Notes: generated by a model from the letters alone, not told the origin. 34,734 nucleotides of DNA from Bacteroidia bacterium (GCA_030426345.1 JAUHYU010000056.1:1-34734); one strand, 5' to 3'. Positions 10,101 to 16,688 are shown, counted from the stretch's first letter. Translations and numbers: made by a program.

Positions 10101-10433
10101 CTTGTTGGAGGAGGGTCAGAATCCCATGAAAAATTACAGGAATTTGAAGTAAGGGTAGTGAAGCCGAATCACCCAATCATGAAAGGGGTTCCGAGGAAAT
10201 TTAGGATTACGGATGAATTGTACCGTTGGAAACAGGATTCTGAAGCTGTTGATGTAGAAGTATTGGCCATAGGCAAAGGCTTGGAATCAGGCGAGGAATT
10301 TCCTGTGGTCTGGACAGTCAAACATGCGAAAGCCAAAATCGTTGCCAATACCTTAGGACATGATGAAAGAGCACATGACTTAAATGCGTATCAGACAATT
10401 TTGAAGAATATCTTGAAATGGGTGAAAGAGTAA
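7113..10433 (+). CDS. Lipoprotein: dehydrogenase beta-propeller, helical repeats, azurin-like copper domain and ThuA-like domain
   Basis: A 1106-residue exported lipoprotein with lipobox LISC and lipidated Cys20. Residues about 50-425 match the putative membrane-bound dehydrogenase beta-propeller family common in Planctomycetes and Bacteroidota (LPEGFEAVLFASEP; DERGRLWVVQSQDYP), with calcium-type loops DTNGDGKADKF and DTDGDDKMDKR. Residues about 445-600 are alpha-helical HEAT-like repeats. Residues about 615-755 look like a galactose-binding-type sandwich (DDSSWQNGRAPFGG). Residues about 760-885 form a cupredoxin with ligands His801, Cys869, His874 and Met878 in an azurin-like CTFPGH box. Residues about 895-1106 are a ThuA-like glutamine-amidotransferase fold. 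No CxxCH haem motif is present, although relatives often carry one. It probably oxidises a sugar in the periplasm or at the surface, passing electrons to copper (inference). Last gene of the cluster. Confidence 0.85.
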   Translation: MTTQFVKLSSIFLLTMLISCSTQNEKLPELTYTGGEPRVQNPLSPEESQKHIQLPEGFEAVLFASEPEIINPIAFTWDERGRLWVVQSQDYPHDLANDVGGDRITICEDTNGDGKADKFTDYATEQSLSTGIVKVKGGIIVAQAPDMVFLEDTDGDDKMDKRTVLFGGFGTFDTHAGPSSLRYGQDNLIWGSVGYSGFENQFQGKTVEFKMGVYRFTKDGKYFEPVGRFNNNTWGLGIREDFEIFGSTANNNHACYVGIPMRHYEYLSKKPGWAINADFIQGHYEISPVDTIPLQQVDVRGGYTAAAGANFYTARNYPLEYQNQMYVNEPTGHLVHLARIEEAGAGFKEVDGGNIFASTDAWTAPVFTETGPDGNLWVADWYNPVIQHNPDKRGMDNQIWNDNKGEGNAHINPLRDKGHGRIYIIKHEDGDDSDITEIDPDDNDELIDGLKSDNMFWRITAQRLIVEENKTDLIPELIELSGSDENKFSAVHALWALKGLGALDGTNKDASAAAINALSSKSSAVKRAALSLIHDTEAGSDLLALSSLIQDADLHIRLAGILRAGELPETDQLSKAIDAASKVAENTSDKWLNAAIKVYYRELNYESIDAASVNMVITSADDKNTKWQYTEDKPADDWYAIDFDDSSWQNGRAPFGGAETSKAKTRWNKSDIWMRREVTLDAAISDPVLQVMHDDNYEVYVNGQLLISEGGVSPIYKYVKLDADLGELFKKGKNIIAVKCHDTGGERYIDVGIGKIGKLKADVRLAVNTVNQEMAFDKKVLYATAGQTVEIILNNVDQMPHNLVVIRPGSLDAFGKMVDSFVTNPDAAKSGYVPKSRYVLGQTEMVEPGKKASVLIKIPEQPGRYPYVCTFPGHWTMMRGEIIVTAPGTYISKDPNAKRISMMGGGGSHEFLRFFGIQDGKVLSEGGKNTVTYTESSTQFGEWLDETDILYICNNKPIDEVTREKIFSHAEAGKSMMIFHPSTWYNWKDWPEYNKELVGGGSESHEKLQEFEVRVVKPNHPIMKGVPRKFRITDELYRWKQDSEAVDVEVLAIGKGLESGEEFPVVWTVKHAKAKIVANTLGHDERAHDLNAYQTILKNILKWVKE

Positions 10434-10441
10434 AAAAATAT

Positions 10442-10497
10442 TTTCACATTAAAAAGCCTCTAAAATCCATGGATTTTAGAGGCTTTTTAATGTGAAA
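10442..10497. terminator. Perfect 56-nt palindrome, bidirectional terminator (repeat copy F)
   Basis: The arms at 10442-10469 and 10470-10497 are exact reverse complements of 28 bp with no spacer, centred on ccatgg. The A-run before and T-run after the GC-rich part of the stem give a rho-independent terminator on either strand. It lies 8 bp after the stop of the large lipoprotein and ends the plus-strand operon. The inner 38 nt belong to the palindrome family found at several other places in the window; the outer 9 bp of each arm are specific to this copy. Confidence 0.9.
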
Positions 10498-10899
10498 TTT
10501 CTATTCAACAAATTTTCGGTATAGTTCTGAATGAAAACAGATATTAAGTAGATTTTTCAGAAAATGAAAAAATAGAATGGACAGCCAGGAGATGGCCATG
10601 ATAAAAAAGAGGGAGGAAAAATATTGGAATTGACCGTGTGGGACCCGTCCGGGAAACTAAGCAGAATTAACCTGACAGTATTTGGTTTATACAAAAATGA
10701 TAGAGATGATGTTAAAGCCTACCCTGGCAATGATCAAAACAAAACTTTGATATTGATAGATTTACTACAGGGTGTCTATGCAGGTAAAAGCGTATTGGTG
10801 AAATTTTAATTACACCAATCAATTCAACTTGGAGTATTGATCAAATTTTGAGATTGTGGGTTTAGATTAAAAAATCAAAGACTTTACGATTGTACCCCA
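10498..10899. other. Gene-poor region holding a degraded ORF
   Basis: Between the terminator and the convergent sulfotransferase gene the only structure seen is the open frame at 10576-10809, described separately. No RNA gene or repeat was recognised in the rest. Confidence 0.5.
10576..10809 (+). pseudogene. Possible degraded C-terminal sorting-domain-like fragment
   Basis: An open frame of about 77 codons with no convincing start: it opens after a TAG at 10573-10575 and contains an internal TTG at 10624 without a good ribosome-binding site. The C-terminal part (KLSRINLTVFGLY, then TLILIDLLQGVYAGKSVLVKF) has the rhythm of type IX secretion C-terminal domains, which end in forms such as L-x-x-G-V-Y-x-x-K-x-x-V-K-K/F. 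This suggests the tail of a lost secreted protein. The match is by eye and short, so a chance ORF remains possible. Confidence 0.3.
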
Positions 10900-11520
10900 C
10901 TAGCACATCAGTATTTTTTTTGTGCTGTTTGCAATTGGATATATAAGGTAGTGCCATAAATAGTAATTGAGGAATTGCCAAGTTTTTGCTTTTCTCCTAT
11001 CATTTGTGTGAATGATTTGAACTGGTCTAGGAGTTATTTCAAGAAAAGTGCAAATCTCCTCTATATTGAATCCGTCTTCAATATTTATTTCAAGAAAATC
11101 GTCTGGCCTGTCCTTGAAATAATCTCTTACTTCCATGTGATGTCTTTCAAATGCCGCGTCTAATATTTCCTGGTTAAATCGATTAGTCCCATAAATATTT
11201 CTGTGATAATTACCCAATGACAAAGGCCAATTCCAGATGATTCTTCCATGTTTGAACATCCATTTCATAGAGTTAAGCCATTTATCTTTATTCCTCGTGG
11301 TTAGAATAAACTTACTATTGGGATACCTTTTATCACATTCTTTAAAAAGTAGCGGTATAGGTGTGTCTCCAAGTGCATCATAATTGTCAACAACCTCCCA
11401 GTCATTCTTTAAAAGTGCGTTCACGAAGTGGGTGCTCTTGAAGCCTAATTTCTCCAGTACTTCATGGCTAAATGTAGTCCCAGTTCTTGATAATCCTATA
11501 TTAAATATTTTTGAATACAT
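10900..11520 (-). CDS. Sulfotransferase-family protein
   Basis: A 206-residue P-loop sulfotransferase-like protein, predicted to move sulfate from PAPS to a hydroxyl or amine. The 5'-phosphosulfate loop is GLSRTGTTFSHEVL (from residue 9), followed by LEKLGFKSTHFVNALL. A second nucleotide-binding region is KFILTTRNKDKWLNSMKWMF. The C-terminal FLEINIEDGFNIEEICTFLEI resembles the end of PF17784/PF13469-type bacterial enzymes. An open frame extends to 11568, but the ATG at 11520 (MYSKIFNIG) places the P-loop at the normal distance, and the extra 16 codons lie in the conserved leader of repeat copy B. The protein is shorter than many sulfotransferases, and its acceptor is unknown. It is convergent with the Tm-1 operon. 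Confidence 0.75.
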   Translation of the reverse strand: MYSKIFNIGLSRTGTTFSHEVLEKLGFKSTHFVNALLKNDWEVVDNYDALGDTPIPLLFKECDKRYPNSKFILTTRNKDKWLNSMKWMFKHGRIIWNWPLSLGNYHRNIYGTNRFNQEILDAAFERHHMEVRDYFKDRPDDFLEINIEDGFNIEEICTFLEITPRPVQIIHTNDRRKAKTWQFLNYYLWHYLIYPIANSTKKILMC

Positions 11521-11550
11521 TATAAATTGCGGTTTATCGCTAACTAGAAT

Positions 11551-11677
11551 TATGTGTATTGCTAACACTTCAATTATATCAATAGAGATAAATCTACTAA
11601 GATTTTAATTGTATCAAAAGTACTTCAACAAGTTTCCAAAAAGCCTCTAAAACCCATGGATTTTAGAGGCTTTTTGG
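11551..11677 (-). repeat. Repeat copy B: palindrome plus promoter/leader module
   Basis: On the minus strand, a hairpin with 21-bp arms (11636-11656 and 11657-11677, one mismatch, ccatgg centre) is followed after 15 nt by TACTTTTGATACAAT (11608-11622), CTTAGTAGATTTA, TTGATATAATT and AATACAC. Copy C has the same elements in the same order. TACTTTTG fits the Bacteroidota -7 consensus TAnnTTTG and lies 95 nt before the sulfotransferase ATG. The hairpin is also well placed to terminate the upstream rlmF transcript. Promoter activity is inferred; the sequence similarity is seen directly. Confidence 0.75.
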
Positions 11678-11729
11678 TTGGGGATTTTAGATTTTAAGAT
11701 TCGGATAAACTCTGTTTTAATTCATTTGG

Positions 11730-12692
11730 TTAATGTTTCCATCTAGTTACTCGCCACTCTTTTTGTTCTACTTTAGAGAGAAATGTCCATGCTACAATTC
11801 GGCTCGATTTATTCCCGGTTCCCATAGGAATCGTTTTGATTTGATTGGCTTCAACCTTTTCCAATGATTTATAAATCCCTTTTAGATTTGATTTTTTTGA
11901 TACCAAAGTGGAAAACCAATAACAGTTTTTAGAGAAATTCTTACTTTCTCTAATCATATTATGAATGAACTTATATTCGCCACCATCACATATCAGTTCA
12001 TTGCTGATCCCTGCAAAATTGAGTTTAGGTGTTTTTACTTTTTGCCCTGATAGATTCTTGATTTTTCTGCGCGTTCCCTTTTGAGCATCTTCAGCAGAAG
12101 CGTGAAAAGGAGGATTACAAATGGACACATCAATTTTGTCTTCTCTGCCTATTATCCCGTAAAAAACATCTTTCTGATCTTCTTGTAATCTACACTCAAT
12201 TTTATCTTTAAGCGAAGGATTGGCATTAACAATCTGCTTTGCCGATTCAATTGATTTTGGATCAATATCAGATCCAATAAATTTCCAACCATATTCTGTA
12301 ACGCCGATTATAGGGTAAATACAATTAGCCCCTACACCAATATCAAAGCAAATAATTTTATCTCCAGTTGGAATGGTACCAAAATTATTTTCGCATAATA
12401 AGTCAGCAATATGGTGGACATAATCTGCTCTTCCGGGTATCGGAGGGCATAAATTTTCCTCTGGAAATTCCCAATGCTTTATTCCGTAATAATGGTTTAG
12501 CAATGCCTTATTTAGAATTTTTACGGCGATGGGATTTGAAAAATCGACGGAATCCTCACCATATTTATTGGGCTTTACATAGTTTGCCAATTCAGGATTA
12601 GAGATCATCAATGCGCTTAAATCATATCTTTCTCGATTTTTGTTTCGAGGATGCAACCTTGTTTTTTCTTGTTGACTTTTTTCTGATGACAT
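11730..12692 (-). CDS. rlmF: 23S rRNA (adenine-N6)-methyltransferase RlmF
   Basis: A 320-residue cytoplasmic SAM-dependent methyltransferase of the RlmF / METTL16 family, which makes N6-methyladenosine at position 1618 of 23S rRNA in E. coli. The N-terminus has the family opening LHPRNKNRERYDLSALMISNPEL. IPGRADYVHHIADLL precedes the SAM-binding motif DIGVGANCIYPIIG (117-130). The catalytic adenine N6-methylase motif NPPF is at 193-196, followed by HASAEDAQKGTRRK. ATG start at 12692. The upstream gene on the same strand ends at 12720, a 27-bp gap containing only half of the palindrome, so the pair may be one transcript. Transcription probably ends at copy B. Length and motifs are normal. Confidence 0.93.
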   Translation of the reverse strand: MSSEKSQQEKTRLHPRNKNRERYDLSALMISNPELANYVKPNKYGEDSVDFSNPIAVKILNKALLNHYYGIKHWEFPEENLCPPIPGRADYVHHIADLLCENNFGTIPTGDKIICFDIGVGANCIYPIIGVTEYGWKFIGSDIDPKSIESAKQIVNANPSLKDKIECRLQEDQKDVFYGIIGREDKIDVSICNPPFHASAEDAQKGTRRKIKNLSGQKVKTPKLNFAGISNELICDGGEYKFIHNMIRESKNFSKNCYWFSTLVSKKSNLKGIYKSLEKVEANQIKTIPMGTGNKSSRIVAWTFLSKVEQKEWRVTRWKH

Positions 12693-12712
12693 GATTTACT
12701 TTGGTTTCTTAT

Positions 12713-12732
12713 ATGGATTTTAAAGGCTTTTT
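12713..12732 (-). repeat. Half-palindrome fragment supplying a stop codon
   Basis: The minus-strand sequence AAAAAGCCTTTAAAATCCAT equals one arm of the palindrome family; the partner arm is missing. The TAA stop of the gene at 12720-13622 (12722-12720) falls inside this arm. With a single arm no hairpin can form, so it should not terminate transcription before rlmF. Confidence 0.6.
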
Positions 12733-13622
12733 CTTTGACTTTTTAAACGGTATCCAATCCAAGTTCCGACACCTACACTTAATTCATTAAACGAGTCAAG
12801 TTTGTAGAGTTTCATAAAACATTGGAACCGTTTGTGCCTTCCTTCAATTGCAGCCTGATATTCAATTTTGTCTTTGTAAAATGAAATCTTTGCTTCAACT
12901 GAAGGGTAAAGCGGCATGTTAAAATATGTTCCGAATCCAAGCAGTATGCCTGAGGGTTTTCCATTATTTGTTGACTCAATTTTATTAAAGTCGAGATGAG
13001 TATAACCTACGATTAATTTAATGTCACGAATATTGAAATCTAATTCAATTGAATTAACCACATAGCTCATAGAATTGTCGAATGAAACATTTCGATAACC
13101 CCATCTAAAATCAATATCAAAATCACAATTGGAAATATAATGCGTAAGCTCAATTTGTCCATTGCGATATTTATTTTCACTTAGGTTGGTTTGATAACTG
13201 TATAATCCTTTGATCACACCTCCCAATATCCAAGGGGAAGCAATTTCAAGCTGACCTCCAATAGGAGTATTTATAACTCCACTATTTACATATACATCAA
13301 TATGTTGTGAATCGAAAAAATCCTTATTACAATCCCATTTAGTAAATACCCGGATTTCAGTTTGTCCGTTAAGAGGAAATTCCTTTGGCCTCATACCAAC
13401 GGAAAGGAAAACTAAAGTGTCATTGGGGGCACTCACCTCAATTGAAAAAGTTCCATCAAGTCCTGTGACAGTACCAATCTTTGTTCCTTTAATGATGATA
13501 TTTACTCCAGGTATCGGTAATTTTTCTTCTTTATTAATTACCGTTCCGTCAATTTTAGTCTGACTCCAAACCGAAATTGTTGTTGAAAGCGCGATTATTA
13601 ATAATGTAAGTCGTTTTGTCAT
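12720..13622 (-). CDS. Exported protein with carboxypeptidase-regulatory-like domain and probable beta-barrel
   Basis: A 300-residue exported protein. Residues 1-20 are a Sec signal peptide (MTKRLTLLIIALSTTISVWS, cut before QT). Residues about 22-90 are a CarboxypepD_reg-like sandwich (IDGTVINKEEKLPIPGVNIIIKGT, then TGLDGTFSIEV), a domain common at the N-terminus of Bacteroidota outer-membrane proteins. The rest alternates hydrophobic and polar residues in strand-like stretches (FDIDFRWGYRNVSFDNSMSY; IKLIVGYTHLDF), consistent with a small beta-barrel or beta-sandwich. It ends in RLKSQRKSL, where the last codons run into a palindrome arm, so the natural C-terminus may have been altered. ATG start at 13622, with copy C upstream. 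Function unknown. Confidence 0.7.
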   Translation of the reverse strand: MTKRLTLLIIALSTTISVWSQTKIDGTVINKEEKLPIPGVNIIIKGTKIGTVTGLDGTFSIEVSAPNDTLVFLSVGMRPKEFPLNGQTEIRVFTKWDCNKDFFDSQHIDVYVNSGVINTPIGGQLEIASPWILGGVIKGLYSYQTNLSENKYRNGQIELTHYISNCDFDIDFRWGYRNVSFDNSMSYVVNSIELDFNIRDIKLIVGYTHLDFNKIESTNNGKPSGILLGFGTYFNMPLYPSVEAKISFYKDKIEYQAAIEGRHKRFQCFMKLYKLDSFNELSVGVGTWIGYRLKSQRKSL

Positions 13623-13649
13623 TTAGAAATTCATCCTAGAGAAATTGAA

Positions 13650-13773
13650 ATACGTGTATTACAGAATCTCTAATTATATCAATAACTAAACCTACCAAGA
13701 TTTTGATTGTATCAAAAGTACTTTGGTTAGTTCCTAAAAAGCCTTTAAAATCCATGGATTTTAAAGGCTTTTT
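13650..13773 (-). repeat. Repeat copy C: palindrome plus promoter/leader module
   Basis: On the minus strand, a perfect hairpin with 19-bp arms (13736-13754 and 13755-13773, ccatgg centre) is followed by 15 nt, then TACTTTTGATACAAT (13706-13720), CTTGGTAGGTTTA, TTGATATAATT and AATACAC. It matches copy B over about 100 nt and copy A over about 60 nt. The box lies 91 nt before the ATG at 13622. The hairpin can also end transcription from the PqaA gene at 13831. Confidence 0.78.
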
Positions 13774-13830
13774 TCTGGTCCTATAGATGAATATGCCCTA
13801 AGGCCCTTCCATTTCCAATCGGTCAAAAAT

Positions 13831-15288
13831 TTACTTTGGTGTTCCTTGAGGGTTTGCACTTTTATAATCTTCAAAAGGATAGGTGTCAGGCGTGACGACG
13901 ACTCCTGTGCTGAATTTCAAAGGAATATCTCCCACACCCTTAAATGTCAATTCTGCATAAAATGCAGTCCATCCTTCTGCCGGCGGCTCAACTTTGATTT
14001 GATACTTCCCATCTGCGGATATGGGAATGGTTGTTGCTTCATATGCTCGTCCGATCTCAGCGACTTGAAAATTCCTAGCCTTGGGATTGTTGGCTTGCCA
14101 TAGCGTAATTTCAGTTGGCGGATAATCTTTTTCTGTTTGGATATTAATTGTACCGTTCGATACTTCCCAATCAAAGTCTGGCCTTGGTTGATCTGCCAAT
14201 ATCATTTGATAGAAAGCAAACAAGCTTTCATAAGCATCGGTATCGCGCATGGAGTGTTCAGAATTAGGTACGTAGCGCAAATGCTTTTCACCCAATAGGT
14301 CTTTCCAATAAAATTGCCAAGAATCAGGCAAAAAGAACTGATCACCTGTGGCACTCAGCAATAATTTAGGCATGGTCAATTTATCCAGAAAACTGTACGG
14401 CTCGGTGAGTTCTGCCAATCGCTCATATTCTTGTGAATTTTGCCATTCCATCACACCCTCTGATTTATAATCCCCAACAGCATCGGCCCAATGGCCATAA
14501 GCCCGCCAGTGGTGGTTGAAAGATGGAATTATATTCAACATATCAATGACAATCGGTACGATGCCAATGACGCGTTCATCGACAATAGCCGTAGTCCAAG
14601 TTGTCCAACCTCTTTTAGAACCACCTGCTACCACAAACTCATCCACTTTCACGGCTGTGCTGTCAGCAGTAAATTCACTTACCACATCCATGGCGCGAAC
14701 TGCGGCTTTCGTCATAGGAAACCGGGCCAACCATTCTGCATCCTCGGTTTTTGCACCCCCCTCCAAAAATTTTCGCCAGCCAAAAGCAATGAGCTCGTCT
14801 TCTACCCTTGGGCCATAATCATCATTTTTAAAAACTGTAGGCTGATTGGGAATATTGTGCAAAGCGACAACCACACTTTGCGTTCCCATAGCTACTTTCA
14901 GGAATGTATCCTTCGGCTTTTTCGGTTGCGCCGTGGTATGGCTTCCTCCATTGATAAACAGCAAACCTTTATTTGATTTTGCTCCATCAGGAACGGTGAT
15001 TGTCAGCCAATGCCACCAAATAGGGTCTTCGACTTCCTCGGTGGTCAACCATTGTTGAGATACCATTCTGATGACATAAAAAGTATATCCCGGTTCTTTG
15101 ACTTCATCCACTAATTTGTACTCAAAAGCATCGTCTTTGGCATTGACATAAGCCTCTAATGGGCTGATTTCTATTTTTTGAATTGCCATCTCAGCTTCTT
15201 GCTGGGTATCTTTTTTATACTTGCAGCCGGTAAAAAATAATAATAGTGCCAGAGAGAATATGCAGATGTTTGCTGTTTTTCGATTCAT
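13831..15288 (-). CDS. PqaA-family (PhoPQ-activated pathogenicity-related) alpha/beta-hydrolase lipoprotein
   Basis: A 485-residue exported alpha/beta-hydrolase of the PhoPQ-activated pathogenicity-related (PqaA) family. The open frame extends to 15342, but the ATG at 15288 gives a proper lipoprotein signal (MNRKTANICIFSLALLLFFTGC, lipidated Cys22). The catalytic triad can be proposed: nucleophile Ser224 in AGGSKRGW, Asp316 in ATGDQFF and His345 in NSEHSM. GLLFINGGSHT and IPSFNHHWRAYGHW are family marks. The C-terminal 110 or so residues form an immunoglobulin-like sandwich, as usual. The substrate is unknown in the family; an ester or peptide is assumed. A hairpin (15334-15382) separates it from the Gfo/Idh gene upstream, so the two may have separate promoters. 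Confidence 0.88.
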   Translation of the reverse strand: MNRKTANICIFSLALLLFFTGCKYKKDTQQEAEMAIQKIEISPLEAYVNAKDDAFEYKLVDEVKEPGYTFYVIRMVSQQWLTTEEVEDPIWWHWLTITVPDGAKSNKGLLFINGGSHTTAQPKKPKDTFLKVAMGTQSVVVALHNIPNQPTVFKNDDYGPRVEDELIAFGWRKFLEGGAKTEDAEWLARFPMTKAAVRAMDVVSEFTADSTAVKVDEFVVAGGSKRGWTTWTTAIVDERVIGIVPIVIDMLNIIPSFNHHWRAYGHWADAVGDYKSEGVMEWQNSQEYERLAELTEPYSFLDKLTMPKLLLSATGDQFFLPDSWQFYWKDLLGEKHLRYVPNSEHSMRDTDAYESLFAFYQMILADQPRPDFDWEVSNGTINIQTEKDYPPTEITLWQANNPKARNFQVAEIGRAYEATTIPISADGKYQIKVEPPAEGWTAFYAELTFKGVGDIPLKFSTGVVVTPDTYPFEDYKSANPQGTPK

Positions 15289-15308
15289 TTTCAAAAGTTT
15301 GTTCCTGT

Positions 15309-15382
15309 TAAAAGTATAATTTCTAATTCTATTAAAAAGCATCTAGAACCCATGATTTTGTTCATGGATTTTAAGTGCTTTT
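15309..15382 (-). terminator. Imperfect palindrome (repeat copy D) with a weak promoter-like box
   Basis: The arms 15334-15354 and 15362-15382 form an imperfect hairpin related to the ccatgg palindrome, with a 7-nt loop. It follows the Gfo/Idh stop codon on the minus strand and ends in a T-run there, as a terminator would. Seventeen nt further on is TACTTTTA (15309-15316), one base from TAnnTTTG and placed as in copies A-C, upstream of the PqaA start. The rest of the A-C leader is not conserved. Confidence 0.55.
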
Positions 15383-15425
15383 CTTCTCATTTTTTATAAG
15401 AGCGTATTGTAAGCCCAAACAAAAA

Positions 15426-16688
15426 CTAGAACTGAGGAATCTTCATCAATTCGCCATCCTTCAAAGCGGATTGATGGGCAACGATCCCCGGTACAGACAT
15501 ATTCAAGGCAGAAGAAATATCTACCATTGGGGAGCGATCCTGGATTATGGCAGAGATAAACTCATCTGTCAGCCTTCCGTGTGACCCTCCATGTCCACCA
15601 GCAGCAACTCCCTCCGGCAATCCGGGGCGTCCTAGGTCCGGCAGCTCTTGTCCGAGCCCTTCATATTTTTCATAAAAGGAGCCTCTTTGTCCACGGATAC
15701 GACCTCTTTCGCCATGGTCACCTGGTGTATCCCAGCTCACGGCCATCCGCGACATAGCTCCTTCAGAAGTCCGGAACATGGCAATCTCAGTAGCGAATGG
15801 GTTCTTGAAGGCATTGGCAGACACATCAAAATCCTTGATGATGCTCTTCATGCCCATGCAAGAGACTTCGGTAAAGCTGCCTCCCGTCACGCCAATATGA
15901 TAGGCATTGGAATGCGTGCCATAAAATTGCGGAGGCAACCCAATGCGCCATCCTTTATACGAATCTATAGGCTCCGGCATATAGTGGTAGTATTCTCCTT
16001 CGGAATAAACGACCTCGCCCAAGTCACCGGAGAGATATAGCTGACGCATGGAATATAGATTGCTTCGAAATACGGAGGTCTCAAACATCATGTAGGTAAG
16101 GCCACTTTTCTTGACTGCTTCTTTCAGTTGATCTGCTTCTTCCAACGAACCAAATACCGCCGGAACAGCCACCGCTACGTGCTTTCCATGCTTCAAAACT
16201 TCCAGACAGTGCTGTGCATGATGAGGTGCATCTGTAGCCACAAATACCGCTTCAATGCTGTCATCCTTTACCAATTCTTCCAGCGAGGGATAGGTCTTAG
16301 AAACACCACAAGCTTTGGCCAGTTCGGCACATCGGTCGGGAAATAGATCACTGACTGCTACTATTTCGACATTGGGGTGGTTTTGAAACCCAAAGGCTGC
16401 ACCAAATTTGCAAACGCCATACCCAACAATTCCCATACGAATCTTACGGTCAGATATGGAAACCCAACCCTTCACTTTCTCGCCTTCCGGTGTTTCTTCA
16501 AATCCCTGAATTATTTCCTTCGCACCAGTTGCAGGTTTATCTTTTCCAGAACAACCTGCTTGAATTATCCCAAAACCTAAACCACCCAGGCCTACTGATC
16601 TTAGAAAAGTTCGGCGAGAGGGAGCAGGATTGGGTGCGGTAGCAACTGGTACTTCTTTTATGTTATCGTCAGGGATATTAGCTTTCAT
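15426..16688 (-). CDS. TAT-exported Gfo/Idh/MocA-family protein, GH109-like
   Basis: A 420-residue NAD(P)-dependent oxidoreductase-fold protein. The N-terminus has a twin-arginine signal (SRRTFLRSVGLGGLGFG, residues 24-40) ending in the lipobox QAGC (Cys46), so it is probably a TAT-exported lipoprotein. The Rossmann motif is GIVGYGVCKFGAA (86-98). The Lys of the usual E-K-P motif is absent: the sequence is VAVAVPAVFG (171-180). GH109 glycosidases (NAD-dependent alpha-N-acetylgalactosaminidases) also lack this Lys, having V-P-A, and share the following YMMFETSVFRSNLYSMRQL-like stretch. GHGGSHGRLTDEFI is near the C-terminus. It may be a GH109-like glycosidase or an atypical dehydrogenase; the Gfo/Idh fold is certain, the reaction is not. 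Confidence 0.82.
   Translation of the reverse strand: MKANIPDDNIKEVPVATAPNPAPSRRTFLRSVGLGGLGFGIIQAGCSGKDKPATGAKEIIQGFEETPEGEKVKGWVSISDRKIRMGIVGYGVCKFGAAFGFQNHPNVEIVAVSDLFPDRCAELAKACGVSKTYPSLEELVKDDSIEAVFVATDAPHHAQHCLEVLKHGKHVAVAVPAVFGSLEEADQLKEAVKKSGLTYMMFETSVFRSNLYSMRQLYLSGDLGEVVYSEGEYYHYMPEPIDSYKGWRIGLPPQFYGTHSNAYHIGVTGGSFTEVSCMGMKSIIKDFDVSANAFKNPFATEIAMFRTSEGAMSRMAVSWDTPGDHGERGRIRGQRGSFYEKYEGLGQELPDLGRPGLPEGVAAGGHGGSHGRLTDEFISAIIQDRSPMVDISSALNMSVPGIVAHQSALKDGELMKIPQF

Noticed and set aside
11521-11568. Upstream start for the sulfotransferase at 11568
   Set aside because: The added residues lie in the conserved leader of repeat B and move the P-loop away from the N-terminus; ATG 11520 fits better.
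11551-13773. Repeats B and C as integron attC sites around gene cassettes
   Set aside because: No RYYYAAC / GTTRRRY core pair at matching positions, no integrase in view, and the repeats are fixed to start codons rather than between every gene.
14491-14976. 161-codon plus-strand open frame
   Set aside because: Fully antisense to the PqaA-family gene, whose triad and lipobox are intact; composition is typical of a shadow frame.
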